Program-made: the position numbers and the translations under genes
Assembly (NCBI RefSeq): GCF_042453785.1
Contig: NC_091664.1
Span: 983,001-1,047,000, forward strand
Origin: Malus domestica
Lineage: Eukaryota > Streptophyta > Magnoliopsida > Rosales > Rosaceae
Direction: 5' to 3'
Length of the DNA stretch: 64,000 nt
Notes under the pieces: generated by a model
Seen by the model: the letters and a program-made list of their open reading frames with translations, nothing else
Told to the model about the DNA's origin: nothing
The model's database searches: none
Part shown: piece after piece, positions 47,600 through 58,398 of the stretch
Layout: the number at the start of each line of letters is the position of its first letter
Numbering within the stretch: the stretch's first letter is position 1

Positions 47600-48344
47600 T
47601 GTAGCGCAGAGGAAGTCGTTCCCAGAGAGAAAGAGTAAGCTCGCTGTGATGTCGCGTTGTAAGAAATCTGAGAAATCGTTCTGAGAAAAAGAGATTATTT
47701 GGGCAACTTCTGCTTTTTTTAAAGTTTTCAATGGTTATTTATTTTGTCGTAAGTTTTCAATGGTTGAGGCGTTTGAAGTTGCCCAACTTTTTCCCACCGC
47801 AGTAGTGCTGCTTTTTTAAAGTTAAAGTTGAATTCACACTTCTTCCAAAAAAAAAAAAAAAAGTTCAATTCACACTAAAATTCAACTGCTTTTTCTGCAT
47901 TTGATCAAACTGAATTGGTGGGGAAAAAGTTAAATTAACACTAAAATTCAAAAGCAATTACAATGCTGCTTTCATTTCGGCTTTTCAGCTTTTGAGCAAA
48001 TTAAGGCTGGTTTAGTATCGTTGTACTTTGAAATAAAAAACTGATTCTGCTGTGTTGTGAGAATAAGCTCATTTTTACTGCTTTATGTTTTCAACTTTTT
48101 TTTTTCACCCAAAATTGTGAAAATAAGCTGTTTTTAAGTGTTTACCAAACATTGTTTGAATTGAACTTTTTTTATACCCACTTTTTATAAAAGCATTACA
48201 ATACCAATGAATTATTGAGAAAAAGTTAAATTCACACTTTAAAATGCTTTTTTATTTCAGCTTTTCTGCTTTTGCTCAAAGCCTCAAACTGAATTGGTGA
48301 GAAAAAGTTGAATTCATACTAAAATTCAAAAGCAGCTGAATTGA
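47600..48344. repeat. Decayed AAGTTGAATTCACAC-type repeat block
   Basis: Words such as AAAGTT(G/A)AATTCACACT, AAACTGAATTGGTG and TTTCAGCTTTT recur several times between 47810 and 48320 and resume at 48847-48895 on the other side of a MITE. It is non-coding, probably an old transposon relic into which the MITE inserted. Confidence 0.5.
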
Positions 48345-48846
48345 GTCCATCTCCAACTGATCGGCCAAAATATCATTGGCTAAAAATAGCTGAAAATGAC
48401 ATGAAAATCGTCTTCAACTGATGACCAGGTCAAAGGGCTTGTGGACCCCACCGTGCCAAAAACCACCAAATCAAACCAGTGGGCTAGCCATTTCCAGCAA
48501 GTATCTTACCTCATTTTATTTCAATTCTTCACATTCTATTCTCTTCCAATAATTTTCAAATGGCCACCTCTTTCAATAATCTTCCAATATGTTCGAAAAT
48601 CTTATTTTAATATGGTAGTTTAATTTAATTAACTATATTAATTCAATTAAAATAATAAATTATGTTTGGCCTATGGCCCTTTGGCCTCCTTGATTGGAGA
48701 TGGTTTTTTATGAAAGGGATATGTTTGGCCTCCTCGGTTGGAAATGGTATAAAATATGGCCTGACACTGTTCATTAAAATATAATTTCTTGCAGGGCTAT
48801 AGGGTTAAACATAGCCCTTTGGCCCTACTTCGGTTGGAGATGGCCT
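48345..48846. mobile_element. MITE with GTCCATCTCCAACTGA/GGTTGGAGATGGCC ends
   Basis: Inverted ends GTCCATCTCCAACTGATCGGCC and complement of TTCGGTTGGAGATGGCC. Two internal copies of the end word (near 48692 and 48741: TTGGAGATGG, TTGGAAATGG) point to partial internal duplication. Same family as 37415-40634. Confidence 0.65.
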
Positions 48847-48899
48847 GATGCTTTTATTTTAGCTTTTCTGCTTTTTCGCAAACTGAATTGGGAAGAGGT

Positions 48900-50900
48900 A
48901 GATGTTGGAGATTAAGCTTGTTGCAGGATTGAAGTTTGCTTGGATTTCAAGTTTCCTATAAAAGTTGAAGTGTTGTTCTTAGTTTTAGCTAGAACACTCG
49001 GTCACAATGTATGACTGGGATTAAAACATCTTAATGGCTTGTATTGTGCGATCTGTCTTTTCTATTAGAAGTTTAAGTGAAAACATGTGCTGCTCACATG
49101 GGATTTGTTAGCTCTAGACTTGTGTGAAGCGTGTGAGGCCTAACGGCTACATTCCTTTTGTTTATATGCCTTCATGCTTCTCGTGTGAAGATGAGTGTGA
49201 TCCAATACATCACACTGCCCTAAGAGCAACGAACTCTCTCTGCAAGTTTAAAGAACATTCCTCTTGCCTTCATCATCACAATCTTCGTTCATTTTTTCAG
49301 ATTTTGGAATCCAATTTTTACACAAAGTTAACAGCGGATAGGTTTAATAAAATTTTCAATATGCCTGTATTGTCCTCGTTTGTTTTTGAAAATGGTGCGA
49401 ATTACCCTCGATCATTTTCACGATTGAACTTCTCTAGCAGTTTCTTCCAGCAGACCACAGGCGACGAGTTCTTTATGTTCCTATCTTCAAATTCGTCATG
49501 AGTTCTTTATGTTCATGGATTGCGCACCCCCGTTCTTTTTCTTCGATGAAGTAACTTATTTCCGTTTGAATTTTGTTTTCAGGACGATATATCAACATGA
49601 CGGAGTGCTGCAAAAAGGAGGTTCAGTTGAGTTAACTTGTTAGAACTGGTGTCTATATTTTTAAGAATGTTGATGGGAAAGGACCAAAGAGCTTCGTTGA
49701 TGCTTTATCTTCGAAGTTCTCTGTTGTATGACTTGATTGGTCCCTAAGTCGAGAAAGCATTCCTTCCTTGAATTCTGTGGTGTTAAGTTTGTATTGAACA
49801 TGCTTAATTAGTTGAGTTTGTGTTCTGATTCTGTTGATGATCAGCCTAACGTGGAACCAAATTATCTAGGTTTTGCAAGGTCTTGGGTGCCGAAATTAGT
49901 CATAAGCGGAATACTGGCTCAGTGCTGATTCTTTTTTATGCTTTTATGATCAATCAATTCATTGTTGAAAGTAGTTAGTAACATACGAAACGACCATAGT
50001 ACGTGTATTATTCGGCAACTTTGCTAGAAGTTTACTTTGAAAAGTTTGGCCATTTTTTTAATTTTAATATTTATTTATTTAAATCAATTACTTATTTTAT
50101 TTTTAAAAAGTATATTAAAAATACGTGTAGAATATGTGAGTCTTATATGTATTACTGAAAAATATGTGAAAATAACGTGTATTAATGTGAATAGTACGTA
50201 CGTGTTTAAAGCATGTATAGTACGTTGGAAATTTAAAAAACATATAATTTATTGATTTAACGAATCATTAAAACGTGTATGAAAAATAACATTATTTTGA
50301 ATACTACGTAAATATATATATATGATAGGCATATTAATATTATACACGAATTGAAACAGACATTTAGACAAATTGGGCCATATCTTACAAAAACATTAAA
50401 ACAAAGGTAATTAGGTCTATACTGATTTAGGGCCAAAATGGTTTTTATTTTACACGAATTGAAACGCTAGTTTTATATTTTTCTTTTTTTGACTCAAGCA
50501 ATATTCTGAAGGGCTGTATCAAACTTAGAACCTCGACTATAAACAATAAACACTCTTAACCAACTTAGTTACGAATTTATTGCACGCTTTTTCTTTTTTG
50601 ATCATTTCTCTCTTTTTCCTCCAAAAATTAAACTCTGGTTGGGATTTTTGTCTCTATAATTAGGTAAAAAAATCATGTGACCCCAATTGCATGGAAAAAA
50701 AAATTGAGCACCAATTAACAATGGGTGCTTATTTTCTAAAAAAAGGGGAAGAGGTTCTTGTTAATTAGTTATAACTTATTTTTAATTCCAGCAAATGAGT
50801 GTGTTTTCCTCAGACAAACATCAAAGCAAACAGCTCAAGCACTTGTAAGAACACGTCGAAGGTCGTAACAGAAAGTCCAAACTGATACAACTACCATCCC
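48900..50900. other. Spacer upstream of the beta-galactosidase gene
   Basis: No supported gene. Open frames at 49124-49501 and the phrase GTGTCTATATTTTTAAGAATG near 49650 show no recognised domain. They could be remains of a decayed gene. From 49990 the sequence is AT-rich with repeated ATACGTG/ACGTGTAT words (50110-50280). A tRNA-Leu-like SINE remnant sits at about 50500-50575. Confidence 0.4.
50500..50578 (-). repeat. tRNA-Leu-like SINE remnant
   Basis: On the minus strand it reads TAACTAAGTTGGTTAAGAGTG and then GAGGTTCTAAGTTTGATAC. These correspond to A and B boxes of a tRNA-Leu-derived SINE. A more decayed relative lies at 17640-17715. Confidence 0.45.
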
Positions 50901-50910
50901 TCAATCTTCC

Positions 50911-50920
50911 CTTATATACC
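50911..50920 (+). promoter_or_regulatory. TATA box of the beta-galactosidase gene
   Basis: CTTATATACC about 115 bases before the start codon at 51033. This is a normal distance for a plant promoter and shows that the intronless gene has a usable core promoter. Confidence 0.55.
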
Positions 50921-51032
50921 ATTGGGTTTCATGGAGTTTCTCAGCAATCTTCTGACCGCCTCCTCCTTCTAAGGAGGACGAATAAGTTTCTTGCTCGAAT
51001 CAAAAGAACAAAGTTTCTTGCTCGTATACACA

Positions 51033-53561
51033 ATGGCAGTACCAATGAGTCGAGTGCTCTTGATTTCTCTTGTTTTCGTAGTGATCACAGCCGCGCTAGT
51101 CCATGCCAAAGGCCACGGACCTCATCATCATCATCATAATCAATCATTGCAGGTTGGCCCCGTGACATATGATGGCAGGTCACTGATTATCAATGGGAAA
51201 CGCGAGCTTCTGTTTTCGGGTTCAATCCACTACACGCGAAGCACGCCAGAAATGTGGCCTGATATTCTCGAGAAGGCCAAGCGCGGAGGCTTGAATGTGA
51301 TTCAAACTTATGTGTTTTGGAACATTCATGAGCCTGTGCAAGGGCAATACAACTTTGAAGGAAACTATGATTTGGTGAAGTTCATCAAGCTGGTTCAGGA
51401 GCATGGAATGTATGTTACCATTAGGCTTGGTCCATTCATCCAAGCCGAATGGAACCACGGAGGACTTCCTTATTGGCTAAGGGAGGTCCCTGGAATCATA
51501 TTCCGTTCTGATAACACAGCATACAAGTATCACATGAAGAATTTTGTGGATATGATTGTGAACAAGTTGAGAGATGCGAAGCTGTTTGCTCCACAGGGAG
51601 GTCCGATTGTCTTGGCGCAGATTGAAAATGAGTACAATATGGTCCAGCTTGCATATAGAGAGTTGGGAAACAGTTACGTGAAGTGGGCAGCAGAGATTGC
51701 GGTGAATCAGAACATCGGAGTGCCATGGATCATGTGCAAGCAGAAGGATGCTCCTGATCCAGTTATTAATGCTTGCAATGGAAGGCATTGCGGAGATACA
51801 TTCACAGGCCCTAACAAACCCAACAAGCCATCTCTATGGACTGAGAATTGGACTGCTCAATACAGAGTATTTGGTGACCCTCCTTCACAAAGATCAGCAG
51901 AGGATATTGCATTTTCCGTTGCTCGCTTTTTCTCAAAGAACGGAGCTCTAACCAACTACTATATGTACCATGGTGGCACAAATTTTGGAAGAACAAGTTC
52001 TATTTTCACAACCACCCGTTACTATGATGAAGCTCCTCTCGATGAATATGGTTTGCCAAGGGACCCCAAGTGGAGTCACCTCAAGGACTTGCACAAGGCC
52101 TTGAAGTTGTCCAGGAAGGCTTTGCTCTGGGGAGTTCCGGGAGTTCAAAAGATAAGCAAAGATACAGAGGTTCATTTCTATGAGACGGCCGCAACCAACA
52201 TCTGTGCTGCTTTCTTGACAAACAATAACTTCCAAACTGAAGCAACTGTTAATTGGAGGGGCGTGGATTATTACCTGCCACACCGTTCCATTAGCATCCT
52301 CCCCGACTGCAAGACCGTGGTCTTTAACACTCAGAGAGTTGTTTCGCAACTGAACTCTAGGAACTTTGTTCGATCAAAAGTTGCTAATAATCTCAAATGG
52401 ACCAAGTATGTAGAACCAGTTCCTAGCACCCTTCAAGTTCCAGTCAATAACCCGACCCCGCTGGAGCTGTATAGCTTGTTAAAAGATACCACAGACTACG
52501 CATGGTACACCACTAAGCTTGCACTGAGTCCACAAGACTTGCCCATGAAGGAAAGTATTCGACCAGTTCTTCGAATCGCAAGTCTTGGTCACGCATTGCA
52601 CGCATTCGTCAATGGGGAATACATTGGTTTCGCACACGGGAGCCACGATGAGAAGAGCTTTGTTTTCGAGAAACCAGTTCCCTTGAAGGCTGGAGTCAAT
52701 CAGATTTCTCTGCTTGCGATGACAATAGGACTTCCAGATAGCGGAGCCTACATGGAGCACAGATATGCAGGGCCTAATCTCGTAGCAGTACTAGGACTGA
52801 ACACCGGAACACTGGACCTCACGCGAAACGGATGGGGGCATCAGCTTGGTCTGAGCGGAGAAAAGCTTCAAGTGTTCACTGAGGAGGGATCGAAACAAGT
52901 TCAATGGCATAAAACAAAGGGAGCAGCAGAGGGTCTCACATGGTACAGGACTTCTTTTGATGCTCCAGAAGGCCATGACCCTGTTGCTATACGAATGGCT
53001 GGAATGGGAAAGGGAATGATTTGGGTGAATGGTAAAAGCATCGGCCGCCACTGGACGTCCTTCCTCTCTCCTCTTGGAGAACCAACTCAAGCCGAGTACC
53101 ACATCCCAAGGTCCTTCATTAAACCTAAACAAAATCTCCTTGTTGTGTTGGAGGAGCAGCCAGCCAAGCCCAAACCCATCGAGATCCTAACCGTCAACAG
53201 AGATACTATCTGTAGCTTCATTACTGAATATCATCCTCCGAATGTGAATTCATGGGAAAGGAAGGACAGCGTTTTCCAACCTGTGTTCGATGTTGTCAAA
53301 TCATCTGCAGACATCAAGTGTCCAAAGAACAAGAAGGTTGTTGCTGTTGAGTTTGCAAGCTTCGGAGATCCAACTGGCATCTGTGGCAGCCTTGTCTTGG
53401 GAAAATGCAACTCCCCTGTATCGAAGGAGGTTGTTGAACGACATTGCTTGGGAAAAACTAGCTGCTCGGTCCCGATTGATCGCAATCTTTTCGCCAGCAA
53501 AACCGATGGTTGCCCTGATATCAAGAAGACACTTGCTATCCAAGTCAAGTGTGCTATATAA
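51033..53561 (+). CDS. Beta-galactosidase, GH35, with C-terminal lectin domain (intronless)
   Basis: A secreted exo-beta-galactosidase of 842 residues in a single open frame. The start at 51033 (MAVPMSRVLLISLVF) gives a clean signal peptide ending near HAKG; an ATG at 50991 would add 14 residues before it and is less likely. A His-rich patch (GHGPHHHHHN) follows. The GH35 domain contains GGPIVLAQIENEY with acid/base Glu200 and SLWTENWTA with nucleophile Glu271. Beta-sandwich domains follow. The tail from about residue 755 is an SUEL/Gal-lectin domain (VVAVEFASFGDP, CSVPID). It acts on galactose side chains of pectin, xyloglucan or arabinogalactan in the wall. By sequence it resembles the BGAL11/13/14 group. 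Genes of this family normally have many introns; this one has none. Confidence 0.95.
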   Translation: MAVPMSRVLLISLVFVVITAALVHAKGHGPHHHHHNQSLQVGPVTYDGRSLIINGKRELLFSGSIHYTRSTPEMWPDILEKAKRGGLNVIQTYVFWNIHEPVQGQYNFEGNYDLVKFIKLVQEHGMYVTIRLGPFIQAEWNHGGLPYWLREVPGIIFRSDNTAYKYHMKNFVDMIVNKLRDAKLFAPQGGPIVLAQIENEYNMVQLAYRELGNSYVKWAAEIAVNQNIGVPWIMCKQKDAPDPVINACNGRHCGDTFTGPNKPNKPSLWTENWTAQYRVFGDPPSQRSAEDIAFSVARFFSKNGALTNYYMYHGGTNFGRTSSIFTTTRYYDEAPLDEYGLPRDPKWSHLKDLHKALKLSRKALLWGVPGVQKISKDTEVHFYETAATNICAAFLTNNNFQTEATVNWRGVDYYLPHRSISILPDCKTVVFNTQRVVSQLNSRNFVRSKVANNLKWTKYVEPVPSTLQVPVNNPTPLELYSLLKDTTDYAWYTTKLALSPQDLPMKESIRPVLRIASLGHALHAFVNGEYIGFAHGSHDEKSFVFEKPVPLKAGVNQISLLAMTIGLPDSGAYMEHRYAGPNLVAVLGLNTGTLDLTRNGWGHQLGLSGEKLQVFTEEGSKQVQWHKTKGAAEGLTWYRTSFDAPEGHDPVAIRMAGMGKGMIWVNGKSIGRHWTSFLSPLGEPTQAEYHIPRSFIKPKQNLLVVLEEQPAKPKPIEILTVNRDTICSFITEYHPPNVNSWERKDSVFQPVFDVVKSSADIKCPKNKKVVAVEFASFGDPTGICGSLVLGKCNSPVSKEVVERHCLGKTSCSVPIDRNLFASKTDGCPDIKKTLAIQVKCAI

Positions 53562-54621
53562 CTATATAAGGTGTTATAAGAGAGAATTTATGTTTCCTGT
53601 GATATTTGTCATTATGAATTCAATAAAAAATACTATTGCAAGCTTAAGTTTTATATTTCTTCGTAGTAATTAAGATTGTCGTTACCTCCTCAGTAGAAAA
53701 AATGATCATAACGTAACCCATAGAATTTCATTTTTCTATTTTTCCTTGCAGCTCAAGTTCATAGACAAGAGGAATGGTTAATGACATACGTTGTGTACGC
53801 TATAATGAAATTTACAACAGAATCTAGTAGCACATCTGTACAGACGAAACACGAACATAGAAGAAGCCTGCCCGATCCAGAATGCTTCGAGTCTGTTACC
53901 TTTTTCATCAGCTTATGCTCCAACTTTTTTAAGAAGCTGCTTTTAAAGAAATTTAAGCAACACCAAACAAGCCCTTAGTAGCATGCTTGTTAACTGATCA
54001 CACCAACAAAACAACAAAGCTTCACATGCTCTAGGCTGACTTGATAGAGCGCTCAGACCTGAGAGAAAACCAGATAATAATTCCGGTTTTACCATGTTTA
54101 TCCGCCAAAACGGAAGCTACTTGACCTGCATCACAGAAGGATTTTCCGGAATTTAGATCAGATCGTGCTGATTAATTACATAAGCGCACATAATTTCTTT
54201 CCAACCCAAGCTACTTTGGCATATCAAGCTCAAACTTATACATGACCTACAGCACAACATATGAAGGCATACAAATAATGACAAACTGCAAAGTCGTAGT
54301 CATATTACCTTGAGCAATGTATCTCTGGCGTATCAGTTAAATGACATACGATAGCGCATATATCACCATCATCAAACATAATGGACTTACAAACGTTGAA
54401 AATACAGAAGCTGAGTAAATAGTTCGATCATATAATATAAGTCAATTGAAATCGTAAAACTCAAATTCAGGCCACATACATAATTTACTTGTATTTAGGG
54501 AGCACAACAATCTCGTTTGCACAAACTAATTCCAATCCCTTTTCAGCATCTTCGATCTTCTTCAGAATATAATCATCTCTCTCCCTCTTCAAGCTTCACC
54601 AAACTGAACCCTAATTAGTTT
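53562..54621. other. Spacer downstream of the beta-galactosidase gene
   Basis: AATAAAAAAT near 53621 can serve as a poly(A) signal of the beta-galactosidase gene. The rest, 53700-54600, has no recognised gene or element. No poly(A) tract follows the coding region. Confidence 0.5.
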
Positions 54622-55136
54622 TGTTTGTACCATACTTGACTAATCCCGAAACTATTGAGCACCGGTCAACGTTATACCGTCAAGAACCCATAAGAGTTTC
54701 CCTCCAACCAGGAAGCCAATCACAGTGCGACACGTGTCGACATCAGAAGTCAATCATAGCGCGACATGTGTCAACATCAGAAGCTAATCACAACACGACA
54801 CGTGTCAATGTCAGAATGAAACTAGAAACTCTCTTCTATAAATAGAGATCATTCTCTCACAATATTGCCTAATGTCATTTGTACTAAATCATTCACTAGT
54901 ACTCACTAAAGGAGAGCTTGAACTTATGTACTTGTGTAAACCCTTCACAATTAATGAGAACTCCTCTACTCCGTGGACGTAGCCAATCTGGGTGAACCAC
55001 GTATATCTTGTGTTTGCTTCCCTGTCCTTATTCATTTACATACTTATCCACACTAGTGACCAGAGCAATCTTGCGAAGGTCACAAACTTAACACTTTCTG
55101 TTGTACCAAAGTCCTCACTGATTTTGTGCATCAACA
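54622..55136 (+). mobile_element. 5' LTR of the gene-capturing element
   Basis: TGTTTGTACCATACTTGAC to GTGCATCAACA, 515 bp. It contains three tandem copies of a 35-bp unit around GCGACACGTGTCGACATCAG (54726-54815), each with a G-box-like ACACGTGT or close variant, then a TATA box TCTATAAATAGAG at about 54836. Confidence 0.8.
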
Positions 55137-55439
55137 TTTGGCGCCGTCTGTGGGAATCGACACGAAAAGCTATGTCGGTTCTCTTTCATTTTTTCATCTC
55201 ACCACCGCGAGACCTCATCACTGTCCACCGTGAATCTGCAAAACCCATCTATCAAAAATGCAGAAATAAAAACACCTAAACTCAACCACAATTTCTTCTC
55301 TCTCCTCACCAACCCATCTCAGATCCTTTGGTCCTTCCAAAAAGATTAGCCTGAGCAGCATCAAGTGTGGTGCTGTTGCAGACACTGAACCGCCTCTCCT
55401 GCCACTTAACGGAGATCAGGCGTGAAGTCGTTGTTCACC

Positions 55440-55690
55440 ACGTGGATGTACCCGCGTCTGCACCGCGGCATACGCTACACCAGTGCCACACCGAAGTGGT
55501 TAAACGCTATCGTCACCTGCATCACGGAGTCCGGCAAATACTTGTCGTTGACGCCCAACAGCATCACCTCGTTATGGTGGGCAAAGTAGTTGTTGGAAAT
55601 CGTGATTCCGGTCGACCTCATGATGACGTCGATTAATCCATCAGCGCAGAACGAGAGGGAGCAGTGGTCGATCCAGATTTTGTGAGCGCT
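55440..55690 (-). pseudogene. Captured pectate lyase fragment inside the LTR element
   Basis: On the minus strand this encodes a run typical of pectate lyases (PL1): [20 protein letters not shown], then [28 protein letters not shown] and [11 protein letters not shown], followed in the same orientation by RMPRCRRGYIHVVNNDF. These are the catalytic-core blocks of the enzyme that cleaves de-esterified pectin. Both ends of the gene are missing and the fragment is broken, so it is a relic carried by the retroelement. No intron is seen in the retained part, compatible with capture from mRNA or from one exon. Confidence 0.8.
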
Positions 55691-56014
55691 GAAGAGGGAG
55701 ATGTCGTCGCTGTCCAACTCGCCGCGCTCTGCCTCAAACTCGCTCACCTCCTCCAGTTCTCTCCAGCCGCCGAGGCCCGAGCAATGTCCGCCATTCTCCT
55801 TCGCAAGCAGTTCGGTTTCGCCTCCTGACACATAAACCCTCCTTGAACCATCCACAATCCACACTCTTTCCCAATTCGATTTCCTTGCACTGACTGAGTT
55901 TTTCAGCAGAGAAAATGAGTTCAGTCATTGCCAGATTCATCAAGTTTATGAGGGTTTCCGTTCCTTCCTCGCCTACCTCCTCACAAGGAGCAGAAGCTAG
56001 ACTCGAAGAGCAGA

Positions 56015-56235
56015 GAGCTGCTGACGTGGGCTCTGGTCAAGGTGGTTCAACCTGGTGACCGTGTGATTGCCCTCCATGTGCTCTGTAAAAATGAAATTGT
56101 TGATCGAGATGGGAAGTCATTGCTTATCTCTCTTGTCAAAGCGTTTGATTTTGTTCTTGCAGTCTATGATGGTTTCTGCAACTTGAAGTAGGTGGATCTC
56201 AAGCTCAAAATCTGTAGGGGAACATCAATCAAGAA
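56015..56235 (+). pseudogene. Captured fragment of a USP-domain receptor-like kinase
   Basis: Forward-strand translation shows LVKVVQPGDRVIALHVLCKN, then EIVDRDGKSLLISLVKAFDF, then VLAVYDGFCNLK and VDLKLKICRGTSIKK. This matches from memory the N-terminal universal-stress-protein-like domain of plant RLCK-type (often inactive) kinases. The kinase domain is absent. It is broken and lies in the opposite orientation to the pectate lyase fragment, so the two captures were separate or rearranged. Confidence 0.65.
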
Positions 56236-56739
56236 AAGCAAGTGTTGTCACTTTAGAGAAAAGGAATACAGAAAGCAAAAGCAAGGAGTGAGGAGATCAA
56301 GAGAAGCAAAAGATAAGCTTCATATTAATTCTATCACGATTCCTTTTGTCTGCCAGGTGGAGAGACAGAAAGAAAAGCAAGAAAAGCAAGTGGGTGGTGT
56401 CAAGGCTATCTAGGCACTGTTACGTTTTACAGGAGAACATGCAGGAAATGGAAAAGAAAAAGTAAAAGCAAAAGCAAAAGCAAAAAGCAAAAGAAGATAA
56501 AAAGAAGCAGACATAATTGCGGTGGTGATGGCATGCGGAAAAAAGGAATTATGGGCGTGACCCATTGAGCAAAGGGTCGGATTTATTTTTGAATGATGTA
56601 ATTTATTTTTCTTATCTTTCGGAGACATCTGTATAACCCCATCAGAAGGTAATAAATTTTTTTTTAAAAAATACGGCAAGCCCAAAATAATGGGCTAGAA
56701 TGTTATGTGGAGGGTCAAGGCCCATATGCCCAAAAGAGC

Positions 56740-57190
56740 CAAGCCCTCCATTATCACCAACCAGGTGATCAGAAGTACGTCCAGTACTACAAAAAATTAT
56801 TCAGCAGTCTGCCGCTATTACCACCAACCAGGTGATCAAAAGTACGTCTAGTACTCCAAAATTATTTGGCAACCTGCCACTATTATCACCAACTAGGTGA
56901 TCAAAAGTACGTCCAGTACTACAAAAAATTATTCGGTAGCCTGCCACTATTATCACCAACAAAGTGATCAAAAGTATGTCCAATACTCCAAAATTATTCG
57001 GTAACTTACCGCTATTATCACCAACCAGGTGATCAAAAGTAAGCCTAGTACTACAAAAAATTATTCAGCAGCCCGTCGCTATTATCACTAACCAGGTGAT
57101 CAAAAGTACGCCCAGTACTCTAAAATTATTCGGCAGCCTGCCGCTATTATCACCAACTAGGTGATCAAAAGTACGTTCAGTACTCCAAAA
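56740..57190. repeat. Tandem repeat of alternating 67- and 65-bp units
   Basis: Seven units keyed on AGGTGATCAAAAGTACG begin near 56765, 56832, 56897, 56964, 57029, 57096 and 57161. Spacing alternates 67, 65, 67, 65, 67, 65, because one type reads TACTACAAAAAATTATT and the other TACTCCAAAATTATT. So the true repeat is a 132-bp dimer. It is internal to the LTR element. Confidence 0.85.
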
Positions 57191-57194
57191 TTAT

Positions 57195-57405
57195 ACATGA
57201 GCATCACTCATGTCAATCATACATAAACATTCATGAGTATCACTCATGTCAATCATACATAAACATTTATGACCATCATTCATGTCAACATTCATGAGCA
57301 TCACTCATGTCAACATTCATGAGCATCACTCATGTCAACATCCATGAGCATCACTCATGTCAATCAACATCAACATTCATGAGCATTACTCATGTTAATC
57401 AACTT
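57195..57405. repeat. CATGAGCATCACTCATG minisatellite
   Basis: About eight copies of a 23-35-bp unit containing the imperfect palindrome CATGAGCATCACTCATG joined by TCAACATT or TCAATCATACATAAACATT. It follows directly on the dimeric array and precedes a few AAAGCTTCA words (57405-57500). Confidence 0.8.
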
Positions 57406-57539
57406 CGAAAGCTTCATTTACAGAGCTCCAGCTTTAAAAGCTTCATGTACAAAAACTCCAGCTTCAAAGCTTCACTTGCAAAGCTTCACCTATAAAGCTT
57501 CAATGCAAGGTATACAAATACCACATCCGAACCACTGTC

Positions 57540-58200
57540 ATTTCGGCCTATACATGGATTGAATTTGAAGTCTCCAGCCAATAACCTCTATTGACTGAAG
57601 ACTTGGGGGACTACATTATGTACCATATATTGGGCCTCAACTGGGCCTCATGAAAAATACTTGGGGGACTTAGCCCATTATTTATGTACTAAGGAGCGAA
57701 CCCTTATTATATAAAAGGGACTCTTTCACTTTCATTAGAGAGCACCCATTATTCATGTACTGAGGAGCGAGCCCTTATTTTATAAAAGAGACTCATTCAC
57801 TTTCATTAGAGAGCACTCATTATTATGTACTGAGGAGCGAGCCCTTATTTTATAAAAGGGACTCCCTCACCTTCATTAGAGAGCATCGCCGCCAGCTGAG
57901 CAACCGCCTCGCCGCCAGCATCACTGCTAACCCTTATTATGGCGCCAACATTATGTCCCATGTATTGGGCCTCAACTGGGCCTCATGAAAAATACTTAGG
58001 GGACTTAGCCCATTATTTATGTACTGATGAGCGAACCCTTATTCTATAAAATGGGCTCCCTCACCTTCATTAAAGAGCATCGCCGTCAGCTGAGCAACCG
58101 CCTTGCCGCGAGCATCACTCCTAACCCATCACTTATGTATTGAGGAGCGAGCCCTTATTCTATAAAAGGGACTCCCTCACTTTCAATGCCACAAGCCGAG
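57540..58200 (+). repeat. Repeated LTR-promoter-like units and an inner LTR edge
   Basis: Around 57590-57612 the sequence GAAGACTTGGGGGACTAC and then TATGTACCAT copies the purine tract and LTR start found at 58381-58409. After it, five copies of GAGGAGCGA(G/A)CCCTTATT followed by TATAAAAG (near 57692, 57764, 57831, 58027, 58142) match the core promoter part of the 3' LTR (58500-58525). Thus LTR promoter sequence has been multiplied inside the element. Confidence 0.7.
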
Positions 58201-58398
58201 CCAACCAAGGCAACATAAGCCACAAGCCGAGCAGCCTCGCAACATGTGCTACTTCTAGTTAAGCATCATTTCACATTGAGCACCGCCTCATATCAAGTAT
58301 TCAGTTCTAGACGACATCTAGTTACTTCGGCCCACACATGGACTTAATTGCAAGTCTCCACCCAAAAGACTTTCTTGACTGAAGACTTGGGGGATTAC

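Noticed and set aside
49124-49501. Open frame of 125 codons
   Set aside because: No recognised domain, unusual composition, and surrounding frames are broken; possibly an old decayed gene but not supportable.
56740-57405. Regular repeats resembling a CRISPR array
   Set aside because: Repeats are contiguous alternating 67/65-bp satellite units without spacers, in a plant LTR element.
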